Source of the DNA: Platerodrilus igneus
Taxonomy: Eukaryota; Arthropoda; Insecta; Coleoptera; Lycidae
DNA length: 64,000 nt
Reading direction: 5' to 3'
Assembly: GCA_036346225.1 (NCBI GenBank)
Contig: JARFIW010000588.1
Location: 3,167,501-3,231,500 of the forward strand
The first letter of the stretch is position 1. Each line of letters begins with the position of its first letter. A model generated the notes under the pieces. That model had not been told where the DNA came from, did no database searches, and saw only the letters and a program-made list of their open reading frames with translations. Position numbers and translations under genes: made by a program. This document shows, piece after piece, positions 11,528 to 22,917 of this stretch.

Positions 11528-12113
11528 CTATACTTAATTCTCATGATTATTATAAGCAACTACAGGTATTGGTTTTGCAATATTCCCAACTAATGTTAAT
11601 TGTGCAAAAGGATTTACTGGAAAATTATTAATTTGGCAAAATTTCAGTGTTGGGGGATTTTGGTAGCCACAAATTTCTTAACAACCTTCACATGCCACTG
11701 AATTTCAATGAAATAGAACATATAACTAGAAAATAATAGAAGAAGAACCAAGCTGTATCGAGGCTGTGGGAATTTCAGGGAACTGTGTAGGCTAGGTCAA
11801 AACTGGTTACACACGTACCTACACTTATTTATATTCCGAGCTAGCATACACAGTTGCCTGAAATTCTCACATAGCCTGTATACAGCTCAGTTTCCCTTCT
11901 ATTGTTTTCTAATTTTATGCTCCATTTCATCGAAATTCAGTAAAGGGGGTTAAGCAGCCTGTGGCTGCCAAGATCCCCAACACTTAAACATTTCCCGAAT
12001 TAATAGTTTTCCAGTAAATCCTTTCACACAATTAACATTATTCAAGAATATTGCCCAACCAATACTTATAATAATCATCATGTTTAAGTAAAGTTACTTT
12101 TTTCGTCATTCAT
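11528..12113. repeat. Centre of the LINE tail-to-tail inverted repeat
   Basis: The 3' regions of the two LINE copies meet here. 11530-11815 is complementary, with moderate divergence, to about 11816-12113. Shared blocks include GATTATTATAAG, TAATGTTAATTGTG, AAAGGATTTACTGGAAAA and GAATTTCAATGAAATAGA-like text. Each side repeats a short piece of the C-terminal coding region (near 11760 and 11860). Confidence 0.75.
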
Positions 12114-13791
12114 TTATCCATCTTGGGACTGGTTGGATGCGTACCTCCATTGATTTCTATCCTGAGCTATTCTACACATTTCCCTGAAACTCCTACAGCC
12201 TACATCTTTCACTATCTGTGTGCAGTAGTCTAACCTAGGTCTACCTCTACTTCTCTTTTTTCCTATCTCTGCTTCTAATATATTCCGCACTGTTCCTTCA
12301 TGCCTTAGTATGTGGCCTATCATACTATCTCTCCTATTTTTTACCGTTTTCCACATATTTCTTTCTTCCCCTACCATTTCTAGCACCTCTTCGTTCATAA
12401 CTTTGTCTGTCCATGCTATCTTCATCATACGTCTGTAGCACCTTATCCGCTTCTCCTACTGTCCATGTTTTACAGCCATACAGTACTGCGCTTCACACAT
12501 ATGTTTTAAGCAATCTTTTCCTTGCTTCTTTGTTTGTTGTATTTAAACACAGAAATTGCTTTTTCTTGTTAAATGTAGCACGACCTTGTGCTAATCTTTG
12601 TTTTATATCTTTTGAGCTTGTCCAATCTTGCATTATTTGGCTTCCTAAGTAGCAGAAATCCTTAACCTCTTGTAAGTTCGTGTTACCTATTTGTATTCTC
12701 GTTTTTGATTTATTTTCCCCTCCTTTGCATACTAGTACTTTAGTTTTAGTTTTGTTAATTTTCGTACCGTATCTCTATGTTAGAACCGTTTCCATTTCAA
12801 TAAGAGCAGCTTCTAACTCTTCCTTGCTACATGCTAATACGGCTATATCATTTGCAAATCTAAGCATATCAATTTTTTGTCCCTGCATATTAATTGCAAA
12901 TGTCTTCCTGCATTTGACAGTATTTATTGCCTCTTCAATGTACAAGTTAAAAATTAATGGGAATAGGGCACATCCCTATCTTACACCTATCCTAATGTTT
13001 ACTTCTTTGGGTTCCTGCTCTAATTCTATTACTGCTGTTTGCTCTTTGTATTAGTTATGTACTATTCGTCTAATCCTATAACTCATTCCAATTTTTTTGA
13101 GTATTTCGAACATTTTTTCCATTTTACATTGTCGAATTTTTCCAGATCTACAAACCCTATATACACACTTTACCCTTTTTCTATTGTATTTTCCATTATC
13201 ACTCTTAAACCTAAAATAGCCTCCCATGTTCCCCTGTTTCGCCTAAACCCAAATTGGTCTTCTAGTATTTCTTCAGCTCGTTTTTCCATTCGTCTTTGTA
13301 CAATTCTAGTTAATATTTCTGATATGTGAGTTGTCAAATTTATAGTTCGAAAATTTTCATATCTATCCGCGCTTCTCTTTTTTGATATATTTACTATGAT
13401 GTTACGTTTGGAATCTTTGGGTATTTCGCCTGTCTCATACCTATAGCTTACAAGTTGGAAGAGACGTTCTGTTAGTGCTTGTCCAGCGGCTTTTAGAGTT
13501 TCTGTTTGCACTTTATCTGTACCCGGCGCCTTACCATTCTTCACACCCTTTAATGCTAATTCAAACTCATCTCTAAGTATAGGAAATCCCAAGTCATCAT
13601 TTCCAATGTCTGTTTCTTGTTCTAATGCAGTTAGTTCCTCTCCTGCATATAAATTGCCGTCGACCCACTTTCTCTACATTTCCTATAATGACGTTTCCTC
13701 CCGCGTCCCTTTTATTTTTGCTATCCGGTTTTATATCCCTAAAATTGATTCTAATTAGTTTGTATGCTTCATCTGTCTTTCCTACTTTCAT
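12114..13791 (-). pseudogene. LINE-2nd reverse transcriptase and C-terminus (broken)
   Basis: Minus-strand readings at 12114-12428, 13170-13592 and 13597-13791 plus the decayed stretch between cover RT. GKAPGTDKV and DQFGFRRNRGTWEAI are intact. The catalytic FADD box reads FAND at 12848-12859, so the active site is lost as well as the frame. The C-terminal reading has GHILRHEGTVRNIL, SRGRPRLDY and RIAQDRNQWR. Confidence 0.82.
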
Positions 13792-14111
13792 CTTAGTCTG
13801 TACCTCTTTGCACTTTTCATCAATCCATTGTTCTTTAGCTTTCCTGCATTTGCTAATAATTTCCCATTTTATGGCTTGGTATCTCTGTTTTCCTGTTTCG
13901 TCTGTTTTATTTTTGTATTTTCATCTTTCTTCCATTAGATTAAGGATATCCTTTGTTATCCATGGTTTCTTATTTTCTTTAATTTTATTTTTTGGGTACA
14001 CCCCGAATATCTCTGGCTGCCATGTCTAAGCTGGATTTAATGTTATTCCAATCTCTTTCTACTTCCGTAGTATAAGATATTTTCCCGAAATCTTGTTACA
14101 TGTAGGGCTGG

Positions 14112-14322
14112 GTCGGCGTATCGATACGAATCGATACGACCACCGTATCGACCCCCCCGATACAGCGAAAAATAAATATCGATATATCGAAACTCGATAC
14201 GTATCGATATGTATCGATATGTATCGATACGTATCGATATGTATCGATATGTATCGATACGTATCGATACGTATCGATATGTATCGATACGCATCGATAC
14301 GTATCGATATTCGATACGCCAA
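14112..14322. repeat. 10-bp palindromic satellite array, left
   Basis: Tandem units of CGATACGTAT, some reading CGATATGTAT. Because 10 is not a multiple of 3 and the unit lacks stops, all frames stay open and give spurious decapeptide-repeat ORFs. The ATCGAT core recurs about every 10 bp. Confidence 0.92.
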
Positions 14323-14348
14323 ATCCCGTATTGCGCACCCATATATAT

Positions 14349-16626
14349 TACTCATATTTAGACCAGGGTAGAAAATTAAATAATCACATCAAATAATTTT
14401 AATCACCGTGTATAATGAATATTATTAGATAATACGCGTTATTAAAACCGTGAAGCATAAAAATTTATTAGTTTCATTAAACATAAGAGATTTAAATCAT
14501 GTACAAGACGCTTTATATCAAAAGAAGCAGTATTAAAAAAGCTCTGCGTGTAATGTAATTATTCCTAAACAAATGGAAATTACGTGCAAAATTTATATTA
14601 ATTAATCCTATTTTAAGTAACCGGTAGTAAAACAAAGTGTACACATAATAATTAATATTTAACTTGTATTCGCTAAAAATGAAAGGATAGAAGTCAATTT
14701 TAATTGAAGTTAATTGAATCGTTAGTAACAGATAATATCTATAGAAACTTGTAAAAACCCAATAAAAAGCAAATCCTAGAAGTGTTAGTTAGAAGTAGGA
14801 TGTTTGAACACACCTGCGTATTTTAAAAGGCAATTTCAGTTTAATTTGTTTAGATAAACATGTCGATTCTAAGGATATTGGAAACGGTCAGATGCTTTAG
14901 CACGAAATACAAAACAGGGTTTATTTAAAAGCTCTGAGAATTAATATTATTTTGAACACCTGCGTAGTTTAAATATCACGTACGGCGAAAATTGTGTAGA
15001 TAACAAATGGTTTCAAAGAATCTTGGAGAAACCGGGGCTTAATATTCACGAGAATGTGCGAAACGGGGTTATTTAACCCAGATAGTCCACATGGACTAAA
15101 ATATAATCGATAATAAAGAATATCAATTTGCACCAATACGAACAGGTTAGAAAAGGAAAGAGAAATGCGTCAAGCAAAGACACATATAGTAAAAGGCGTG
15201 ATTTAAGCAACGTCACGAGGGTCACAATTGGTTGAAAATAGGATGCAAATATCAGAGGTAGAAACAACAATTTCTGTACAAAATTAATTAGTTTTTCTCG
15301 GACATGTTTGCGTGCCGTGTGAATTTCTGAGTTTTAAATGGGGTGAGTGAAAATTCGTAAAACCGACGCGCGAGCGACGGACTGGGAACATGGCATGAGA
15401 AATTCTTTAGAATTACCCGTTTTGGGGAACAGACCGACAGACAGGCTTTTGCTATATATACCGAGGTGAATATAAGCAAGCTCTCTCTTAGACTTTTGAC
15501 TATTCGATGCGTTAAAAGCTCTTACATCCGCGACTTGATTCAAGATGTTAAACAGTGCATTTTAGTTTGATAAAATAATTTAAAAATTTTGCTCGTATAT
15601 TTTAGTGATTCAAAATAGTTTGTTATTTACGTGCTAACATGAATGTACTTCAGTGCACTTAGATACAAGGTAATAAAATTTAGTATGACTGTACCAATTA
15701 GCAAAATTTACAACGACAAATGTATACACAAAAGTAGGCAGTTTTGGCGTATATTGGTGAAAGAAGTATGAATTTCTTTGTTATTTTTCGGGGGTGTTAA
15801 TAAGTAAATGGTTCAAATACGTGTCTCGATCCACGAAACAAGGGTCAGATATACACAGATGAGTTCCGGAAAAGCCCAGAAACAACTTTAAATAAATGGT
15901 GATGGAGAAAATTTTAAAAGCGTTGAGAATTAGAAGCCGTAAATATAATCCTGTTGGAATGGTGTGATTAACTAAAGGGACGATGTACTTTGAAGCTACG
16001 AGGACAGTAACCTTCAGGTAAATTATACTATTTTGTTTGACATTTTTGTGTGTGTTGAATAACTTTATAATTGATTTACTTTAAATGGACATTAGTGAAA
16101 TTGTACTAACCATAAAATTTTAATTTTAAGATGAAATTTGCTTGTTTAAGTAGAAAGGGTATTTAGTATTGATGTTCTGAATTATGATGAAAATATGGGT
16201 ATGTCTTTGAGCTCAATTAGACGAACCTGGTTAATTAACGTAAAGGGTGGTAGATGCTCCCTTTATACTCAGACTCCGGTCTGCTTATATTGTTATATTA
16301 ATTAGTAGGCATCCAACAAGGACTTTAATTCTGGATGCACGTTAAAGTGATAATAAAATTAATCTTGAAATTCCTTTTAAAACTGAATTTTATGCTGAAA
16401 TTTAATTTGAAAATTTAATGTATTCTGAATATTGATGTAAATAGAGTTTACGTTGATGTTTGTGGTAGGAATGTGTTGTTTAATTTTATGAATGAGGAGG
16501 TTTATAAAATTAGGTGAACAGCCGAGGCGAAAAGAGGATCACAGCAGTTTATGACGCCCAATCTGTGGGACTAGAATTTTTTTGTTGAAAGGACCCAGTT
16601 CCCGCATTCACAGGAGTATATCACAG

Positions 16627-16628
<2 letters not shown>
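14349..16628 (+). mobile_element. Solo LTR of family R (copy A)
   Basis: A 2.28-kb LTR beginning TACTCATATTTAGACC and ending ATATCACAGCA. It sits between short TA runs inside the hAT-type element. It aligns end to end with copies at 20245-22391 (minus), 29631-31808, 31841-33987 and 40262-42399. There is no internal coding. Minus-strand ORFs inside it are repeated in other copies but contain no known domain. Confidence 0.85.
15453..15460 (+). promoter_or_regulatory. Candidate TATA box of the R LTR
   Basis: TATATATA lies in a GCTATATATACC context that is kept in all five long R LTR copies (also near 30641, 32813, 41232 and, inverted, 21410). A conserved CTCTTAGACTTTTGACT block follows about 30 bases downstream, a fit for the transcript start. 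This puts U3 at about 1.1 kb. Confidence 0.5.

Positions 16629-16668
<40 letters not shown>
16629..16668. repeat. (TA)n tract at the R-A insertion edge
   Basis: An uninterrupted AT dinucleotide run follows the 3' end of R-A. A short ATATATAT run precedes its 5' end. The same arrangement flanks the other R insertions. Confidence 0.9.
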
Positions 16669-16669
<1 letters not shown>

Positions 16670-16819
16670 CTTATGTCACAAATATTAAACTTGAAACTTC
16701 AATTATTTTGGTAACAAACAATCTTAAGTGAAAGATCGAATTGTCAGTAAATGCATTATTTTACAACGATATTGTGATTTTATTCTCCAAGAAAGAGTAG
16801 ATAAATTATCGATGCCTAA

Positions 16820-17108
16820 TCGATTCGTACCGATACGTATCGCTACGTTTCGATATGTATACTTAATCTACACATCTAAACGTCCCGATACGAATCGCTA
16901 CATATATCTATACTTATCGATACGTATCGATACGCACCGATACGAATCGATACGAATCGATACGTATCGATATGTATCGATACGCTCCGATACGCATCGA
17001 TGCATATCGATACGTATCGATACGTATCGATACGTATCGATATATATCGATATTCGATATATCGATACATATCGATATAGAATATGTATCGATATTCGAT
17101 ACGCAAAA
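16820..17108. repeat. 10-bp palindromic satellite array, right
   Basis: Same unit as the left array but more varied, with CGATACGCAC, CGATACGAAT and CGATATATAT forms. It runs into the right terminal inverted repeat. Long ORFs on both strands here are artefacts of the repeat. Confidence 0.9.
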
Positions 17109-17727
17109 TCCCGTATCGCCCACCCCTAGTTACATGCTAAACTGCCATGTATCATTTTTAGAATTAAATATAATTTGTAAGTTAATTGCTGCGTATTTTT
17201 AAATTAATAACGTTAACTTCCGTCGTCGCTGACAGTTGCGTCTGTGCAGAAGGAATGCGGATGTGCGCGAGTGTCGAAAGCGAGGACTAACCGACGAGAC
17301 CTGAAGGAGGCAACAACTATCTGAGTGGTGTGTGTGTTTTTTTTAGAAATAGGTATGTATGTTCCTTGTACCTTATCTTTGTTATACCTGTTACTTTACC
17401 TCCTTCCGACCCGCTACGAGCGCAACAGAAGTTATGTTAGGACGGATGGCAATTTGAAGTTCAACATGGCGTAACCTAACCCAACCTACAAATCGCCGTT
17501 GGATCCTGAGACTAAGTTCCGAGATACCCATCACGTGAGTAATTTGATTTTATTTAAATTATGATTGTAAATTTGACTTAGAAAGCGATTGCATCACCGG
17601 TAAAGCGTGGTCGATATATGTTACAAAATGACGGGTAATTATGCCGCGCGTAAAAGGTAACAATCTTTAAGCAATTCATTTGAGTTTTTTTCGAATCTTT
17701 CTTGAATATCTTTATCTTTTAGTTTTT

Positions 17728-18673
17728 CTAAGTCAAAGTGCATTTTTCCGTTTCTTTTTTCAAATTTTTAAATTTAAGTGCGGCCTTCATAATTACGATG
17801 TTGTAGTCAGTGTCTATATCTGCTTCTGGGTAGCTTTTACAGTCTTTTACTTGATTCCTAAACCGTTGTCTAACAAGAATGTAATCTATTTGATATCTTC
17901 CTATACCTCCTGACATCTTCCACGTATATCGTCTTCTAGCATGATATTGAAGTTATGTGTTTGTGATGATTAAATTGTTCTTGTAGCAAAATCTACCAGC
18001 CTATTTCCCCTGTTGTTTCTCGTGCCTAAACCAAATAAATCTACTAATGCTTCTTCCCTGCCCTCACCCACCACTGCATTAAAACCCCCCGTAACTATTA
18101 TATTTTCATATTTTAATATGTCTTCGATATCTATGTAGATTGCTTCTACCTCTTTGTCACCGTAACTAGAGGTGGGCATGCATACTGGTATTATTACTAT
18201 GCTTACCGGTTTAGATTCTAATCTAACCATAAGTACTCTATCGTTCTTTTGTAAGTAATTTTCTACACAGTATCCTAATTTTTTCCGCATAACTATCCCC
18301 ACACTCAAATTTTCTTCTTCTGCTCCTGTATGAATTACTTTGAAGTCTCCACTCCAAAAATCCCCCGCCTCTGACCACCGAACTTCGCTGATCCCTACTA
18401 TGTCTAGTGCTAACCTATTCATTTCGATTTTAGGTTCTTTAGCTTATCTACTTGTTTCATACTTCTGACATTCCACGCTCCGACTCGCAAAATATTCCCG
18501 ACTCTTATTTTGAACTTTCCGATCGCATCCTCCGAAGTAGTCCCCTCCCGGAGATCCGAATGGGGGACTATTTTAACTCCGGAATATCTTACCCTAGAGA
18601 ATGCTATCATTTTATTATAATTTAGGTACGCAGTGTACTTGGGAGGTAGTGGTGGTTTCACGTTGCATTCCAC
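17728..18673 (-). pseudogene. LINE-2nd endonuclease (broken)
   Basis: Minus-strand readings at 18419-18673, 17970-18422 and 17728-17916. The first has the N-terminal GAWNVRSM. The second has ISEVRWSEAGDFWSG and GGFNAVVGEG, where the usual catalytic Asp of GDFN is Gly. The third has DYILVRQRFRNQV followed by a D-x-DYN ending, where a catalytic DH is expected. Both substitutions argue that the domain is dead. The leader at 18500-18570 has a CTCCCGGAGATCCGAATG block shared with the copy near 54530. Confidence 0.8.
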
Positions 18674-18759
18674 ATCGCGGTAGCGTGTTTTAGACTGCCA
18701 TACCGACCCCTCATAGTCTTTGTCAATCTAAGTACCGAAAGAGCCGCTGCTCTCTTTCG

Positions 18760-19471
18760 GGGACCTGTCTTAGTCTGGTTCCTCACTAACGACCCTACTA
18801 CTTTAGTTGAATCTGTAGTTTGGCTCTTTAGCTCATTAGAACACGCAAGTCATTTCGCCTAGTAATCTAGAACTTCGGCAAGGTGCAGGTCCATTCGAAA
18901 TGTTGTTCTAATTTATGAAGTAATAATTCTTTCAGTGATTTTAGAAAGCACTGGGAAAACACTTATTGCTGAAAACTTTAGGCAATGGATGTACAATAGC
19001 TTCCTTCCAACACGTAGGAAAGACATTTTTGGATAAAATGTAATTTATTAAATGGGTGACCTAACACAGTAGTTGTGGCATACAATATCTTAGCATGTTT
19101 ATGCTTATGCCATCAGAACTTAATGATTGTGAGTTTATAAAGTATAGTGCTCATTATGTACCTAGCCGTATCCGAAATGGGTGTAGAAATTTATAAGGTT
19201 AAGTAATGCACGGGACTGACAGAAAGAGAAAGAGGCGATTAAAGTGAGGACCCACACGAATCACAATTACAAAAAAAATAGAACCAAAGAAACGTAGAAA
19301 TACCAGGCTAACTACCAAACGCGGAGAGTCAGGGATTCACATAAATACCAAAAAGCACATCGCCGACAATTTTCCATTAACAACAAGAATAAATAAAGGA
19401 TTCTATACAAACAAGCAAAAGAAATGAGTTAAGAATACTCCCTGTATGTTTGTTGTGGTTTGTTTAGCATT
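18760..19471. other. Unassigned DNA between LINE and Gypsy-1
   Basis: No ORF or repeat was recognised. The first part may be further LINE 5' leader, since text near 18730-18770 (CCGCTGCTCTC) loosely resembles the leader at 54790. Confidence 0.4.
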
Positions 19472-19570
19472 CTTCTTAATCTCCTTGGGGAATTAAACCA
19501 CTCATAGTTTTTAAAATAAAGATGATTATAAAAACTATGAGTGGTTTAATTCCCAAATAAGATTAAGAAA
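19472..19570. repeat. Imperfect inverted repeat with a relative near 52193
   Basis: Arms 19472-19514 and 19526-19570 pair with few mismatches around an 11-base loop. The right-arm text ATGAGTGGTTTAATTCCCAA recurs in diverged form at about 52193-52215 (CGAGTGGTTAAATTCCCA). That makes it a dispersed foldback or MITE end rather than a unique structure. 19571-19997 holds nothing else I can identify. Confidence 0.6.
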
Positions 19571-20001
19571 AATGAGTTAAGAGTCATTATTTAAAAGCGA
19601 ACAATTATATTATATGGACAATTTAGTAATTTAGATACGAAGTGCGCATCTCGTATTTTACCTAAGAAAAACTAATCAGTAAAGAAAATAAACGTGTGAG
19701 AGCTTTTGATAAACGTTTTTAAAAGTGTACATAAAACACTTGCTGAATAATAAAGTAATCAGTAAAAAAAATAAAACGTGTGCGTTCTTTTCACAAGCAG
19801 GTTTAAAAAATAGTACATTGCACCTGTAGAGCAATTCTACTATCGATTCGTAGCAACAAACAATAGTCCTACAGTTTTAAGTTTCTTTTCGCGTAACTAC
19901 ACCAAACGCTGATAAAGAATAATCCTTTGATATACACAAAGGAAAACAAGTCATATACCTGCACGTGTCGGAATACTTAGCCTGCACGCCATCGGAAGGG
20001 A

Positions 20002-20208
20002 TGTAACGTTCCGTTTGTATGACCATTCATTATATTATAATCGTATAGCAAGCGTAGTAAATGACGCACTTCGAATATTAATTTTAAAGCAGGCGAGGAA
20101 TTGACATTAAGGAACGTCAGAGTTTTTGTGTTATTTTATGGTGCGGGTGTGTTAATCTATTTGTTGCAGGTCTACTCATTGTCCACTTTTATTTGCCGTT
20201 ATCTATAT

Positions 20209-20244
<36 letters not shown>
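20002..20244 (+). mobile_element. Gypsy-1 5' LTR, first part
   Basis: It begins TGTAACGTTCCG, runs about 200 bp and ends in a (TA)n tract. It matches 40015-40261, with a handful of differences by eye. It is separated from the rest of its LTR by the R cluster. Confidence 0.88.
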
Positions 20245-20246
<2 letters not shown>

Positions 20247-22391
20247 CTGTGATATGCTCCTTTGAATGCGGGAACTGGGTCCTTTCAACAAAAAATTTCT
20301 AGTCCCACAGATTGGGCGTCATAAACTGCTGTGATCTTCTTTTCGCCTAGGCTGCTCACCTAATTTTATAAACCTCCTCATTCATAAAAAAAACAAACAC
20401 ATTCCTACCACAAACATCAACGTTAACTCTATTTACATCAATATTCACAATACAATAAAATTTCCAAATTAAAACTCCGCATAAATTTCACTTTTAAAAA
20501 GAATTTCAAGATTAATTTTCTTATCATTTTAATGTGCATCCAGAATTAAAGTCCTTGTAGGATGCCTACTAATTAATATAACAATATATGCAGACCGGAG
20601 TCTGAGTATAAAGGAGCATCTACCACCCTTTACGTTAATTAACCAGGTTCGTCTAATTGAGCTCAAAGACATACCCAAAGTTTCATCATATTCCCGAACA
20701 TCAATACTAAATACCCTTTCTACTTAAACAAGCAAATTTCATCTTAAAATTAAAATTTTATGGTTAGTACAATTTCACTAATGTCCATTTAAAGTAAATC
20801 AATTATAAAGTTATTCAACACACACAAAATGTCAAACAAAATAGTATAATTTACCTGAAGGTTACTGTCCTCGTAGCTTCAATGTACATCGTCCCTTTAG
20901 TTAATCACACCATTCCAACAGGATTATATTTACGGCTTCTAATTCTCAACGCTTTTAAAATTTTCTCCTTCACCATTTATTTAAAGTTGTTTCTGGGATT
21001 TTCCGGAACTCATCTGTGTATATCTGACCCTTGTTTCGTGGATCCAGACACGTATTTGAACCATTTAATTATTAACACCCCGAAAAATAGCAAAGAAATT
21101 CATGCGTCTTTCACCAATATACGCCAAAACTGCCTACTTTTGTGTATACATTTGTCGTTGTAAATTTTGCTAATTGGTACAGTGATACTAAATTTTATTA
21201 CCTTGTATCTAAGTGCACTGAAGTACATTCATGTTAGCACGTAAATAACAAACTATTTTGAATCACTAAAATATACGAGCAAAATTTTAAATTATTTTAT
21301 CAAACTAAAATGCACTGTTTAACATCTTGAATCAAGTCGCGGATGTAAGAGCTTTTAACGCATCGAATAGTCAAAAGTCTAAGAGAGCTTGTTTATATTC
21401 ACCTCGGTATATATAGCAAAAAGCCTGTCTGTCGGTCTGTTCCCCAAAACGGGTAATTCTAAAGAATTTCTCATGCCATGTTCCCAGTCCGTCGCTCGCG
21501 CGTCGGTTTTACGAATTTTCACTCGCCCAATTTAAATCTCAGAAATTCTCACACGGCACGCAAACATGTCCGAGAAAAACTAATTAATTTTGTACAGAAA
21601 TTGTTGTTTCTACCTCTGATATTTGCATCCTATTTTCAACCAATTGTGACCCTCGTGACGTTGCTTAAATCACGCCTTTTACTATATGTGTCTTTGCTTG
21701 ACGCATTTCTCTTTCCTTTTCTAACCTGTTCGTATTGGTGCAAATTGATATTCTTTATTATCGATTATATTTTAGTCCATGTGGACTATCTGGGTTAAAT
21801 AACCCCGTATCGCACCTTCTCGTGAATATTAAGCCCGGTTTCTCCAAGATTCTTTGTAAACATTAATTATCTGCAAAATTTTCGCCGAATGAGCTTTTTA
21901 AATAAACCCTGTTTTGTATTTCGTGCTAAAGTATCTGACCGTTTCAATATCCTTAGAATCGACATGTTTATCTAAACAAATTAAACTGAAATTGCCTTTT
22001 AAAATACGCAGGTGTGTTCAAACATCCTACTTCTAACTAACACTTCTAGGATTTGCATTTTATTGGGTTTTTACAAGTTTCTATAGATATTATCTGTACG
22101 TTTTGTTCAATACCGGTTACTTGAAATAGAGTTAATTAAGATAAATTTTGCACGTAATTTCCATTTGTTTAGGAATAATTACATTACACGCAGAGCTTTT
22201 TTTAATACTGTTTCTTTTCATATAAAGCGTCTTGTACATGATTTTAAATCTCTTATTTTACTGAAACGACCGAATTTATTTATGCTTCATGGTTTTAATA
22301 AAGCGTATTATTTAATAAGATTCCTTATACACGGTGATTAAAATTATTTGATGTGATTATTTAATTTTCTACCCTGGTCTAAATATGAGTA
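20245..22391 (-). mobile_element. Family R copy B, 3' LTR
   Basis: A minus-strand copy of the 2.15-kb R LTR. Its end (TGCTGTGATAT on the + strand) abuts the (TA)n tract at 20205-20244, and its start is at 22391. A polypurine tract on the minus strand (22392-22404, ATAGGGGGAAAA) lies just before it. It is the downstream LTR of the minus-strand internal region 22392-25471. Confidence 0.85.
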
Positions 22392-22917
22392 TTTTCCCCC
22401 TATTTGAATACAAATAATCCAACTTATTTGAATGCAAATATAAAGCATTTAGACAAAAATTACAAAAAATTGCCTATCACTCTCTACCCTTATCTATCTA
22501 ACACCTACTTTGTCTCCAATCCAAAAAATTATTTACACCTGTCCTATATCCCTATCTTATTCCTAACTCTCACCTAATTCTTTAAACTGAAATTATCCCT
22601 AACTTCATCCTACTTATCCATCTAATCCTATATACATCCTATATACCTATCCTATTCCTAACTTTTAAACTAATCTTCACTATACTTTACTTCCCCCTAC
22701 CTAATCCTATATACCTATCCTACTCTTACTCTATTCCTAACTCTCCACTAATCTTATATGAAATATCTATACTTAACCTATCTTATTTTCTTCCTACATT
22801 TACTCTTTATTCTCATCCTAAACCTATTTCTAATTATCTCCCATATTTATCCTATACTTAGCTTTATTTTCTATATCTATACTAAAATTCACTTATCTCT
22901 ATCCTTTGTTCATTAAG

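Larger units (their letters stand above)
8185..11815 (+). mobile_element. LINE-1st copy: RTE/BovB-like non-LTR retrotransposon, decayed
   Basis: A nearly full-length but heavily frameshifted LINE. It has a 5' region with the GGCAACGGGAAACCACCAC motif (about 8280), an endonuclease, a linker, reverse transcriptase, a C-terminal GRPR motif and a 3' region to about 11815. The second copy (11816-18755) runs in the opposite direction, so the two tails meet near 11815. Its 5' region carries a tRNA-derived insert absent from the second copy. Similarity to proteins often named craniofacial development protein 2-like supports an RTE-type clade. The exact clade is uncertain. Confidence 0.8.
14103..17128 (+). 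mobile_element. hAT-type non-autonomous DNA element with 8-bp target duplication
   Basis: It starts TAGGGCTGGG and ends CCCACCCCTA, so its ends are inverted copies. It is flanked by GTTACATG at 14095-14102 and 17129-17136, an 8-bp duplication typical of the hAT superfamily. The interior holds two arrays of a 10-bp palindromic satellite and a solo R LTR (14349-16628). No transposase ORF exists, so it would have needed one in trans. A second terminal-like block (ATCCCGTATTGCGCACCC, about 14323-14340) lies left of the R insertion, so the interior may join two related units. Confidence 0.82.
14094..17662 (+). mobile_element. Solo LTR of family S, split by a hAT-type element
   Basis: It begins TGTTACATG and ends GGTAACA, flanked by ATCT at 14090-14093 and 17663-17666. 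Apart from the hAT-type insert it is about 0.54 kb (14094-14102 and 17129-17662). Its start (TGTTACATGCTAAA) matches the LTR at 58966 (TGTTACGTGCTAAA), so both belong to one family. It has TG...CA ends, a 4-bp duplication and no coding, as expected of a solo gypsy-type LTR. Confidence 0.78.
11816..18755 (-). mobile_element. LINE-2nd copy: RTE/BovB-like element, interrupted by nested insertions
   Basis: The same LINE family as at 8185-11815, on the minus strand. The C-terminus is at 12114-12428, RT at about 12440-13592, the linker at 13597-14090, and the endonuclease at 17663-18422 with its N-terminal part to 18673. The 5' leader reaches about 18755. The region 14094-17662 is a foreign nest with a 4-bp duplication (ATCT). 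Removing it rejoins the linker to the endonuclease end, as in the first copy. Confidence 0.82.

Noticed and set aside
14043..14371. Overlapping ORFs on both strands with RYVSIRIDTY-like repeats
   Set aside because: They are forced by a stop-free 10-bp repeat, which reads open in every frame. The same holds for 16728-17202.
14112..17108. CRISPR array
   Set aside because: The 10-bp units have no spacers and the context is a eukaryotic hAT-type element.
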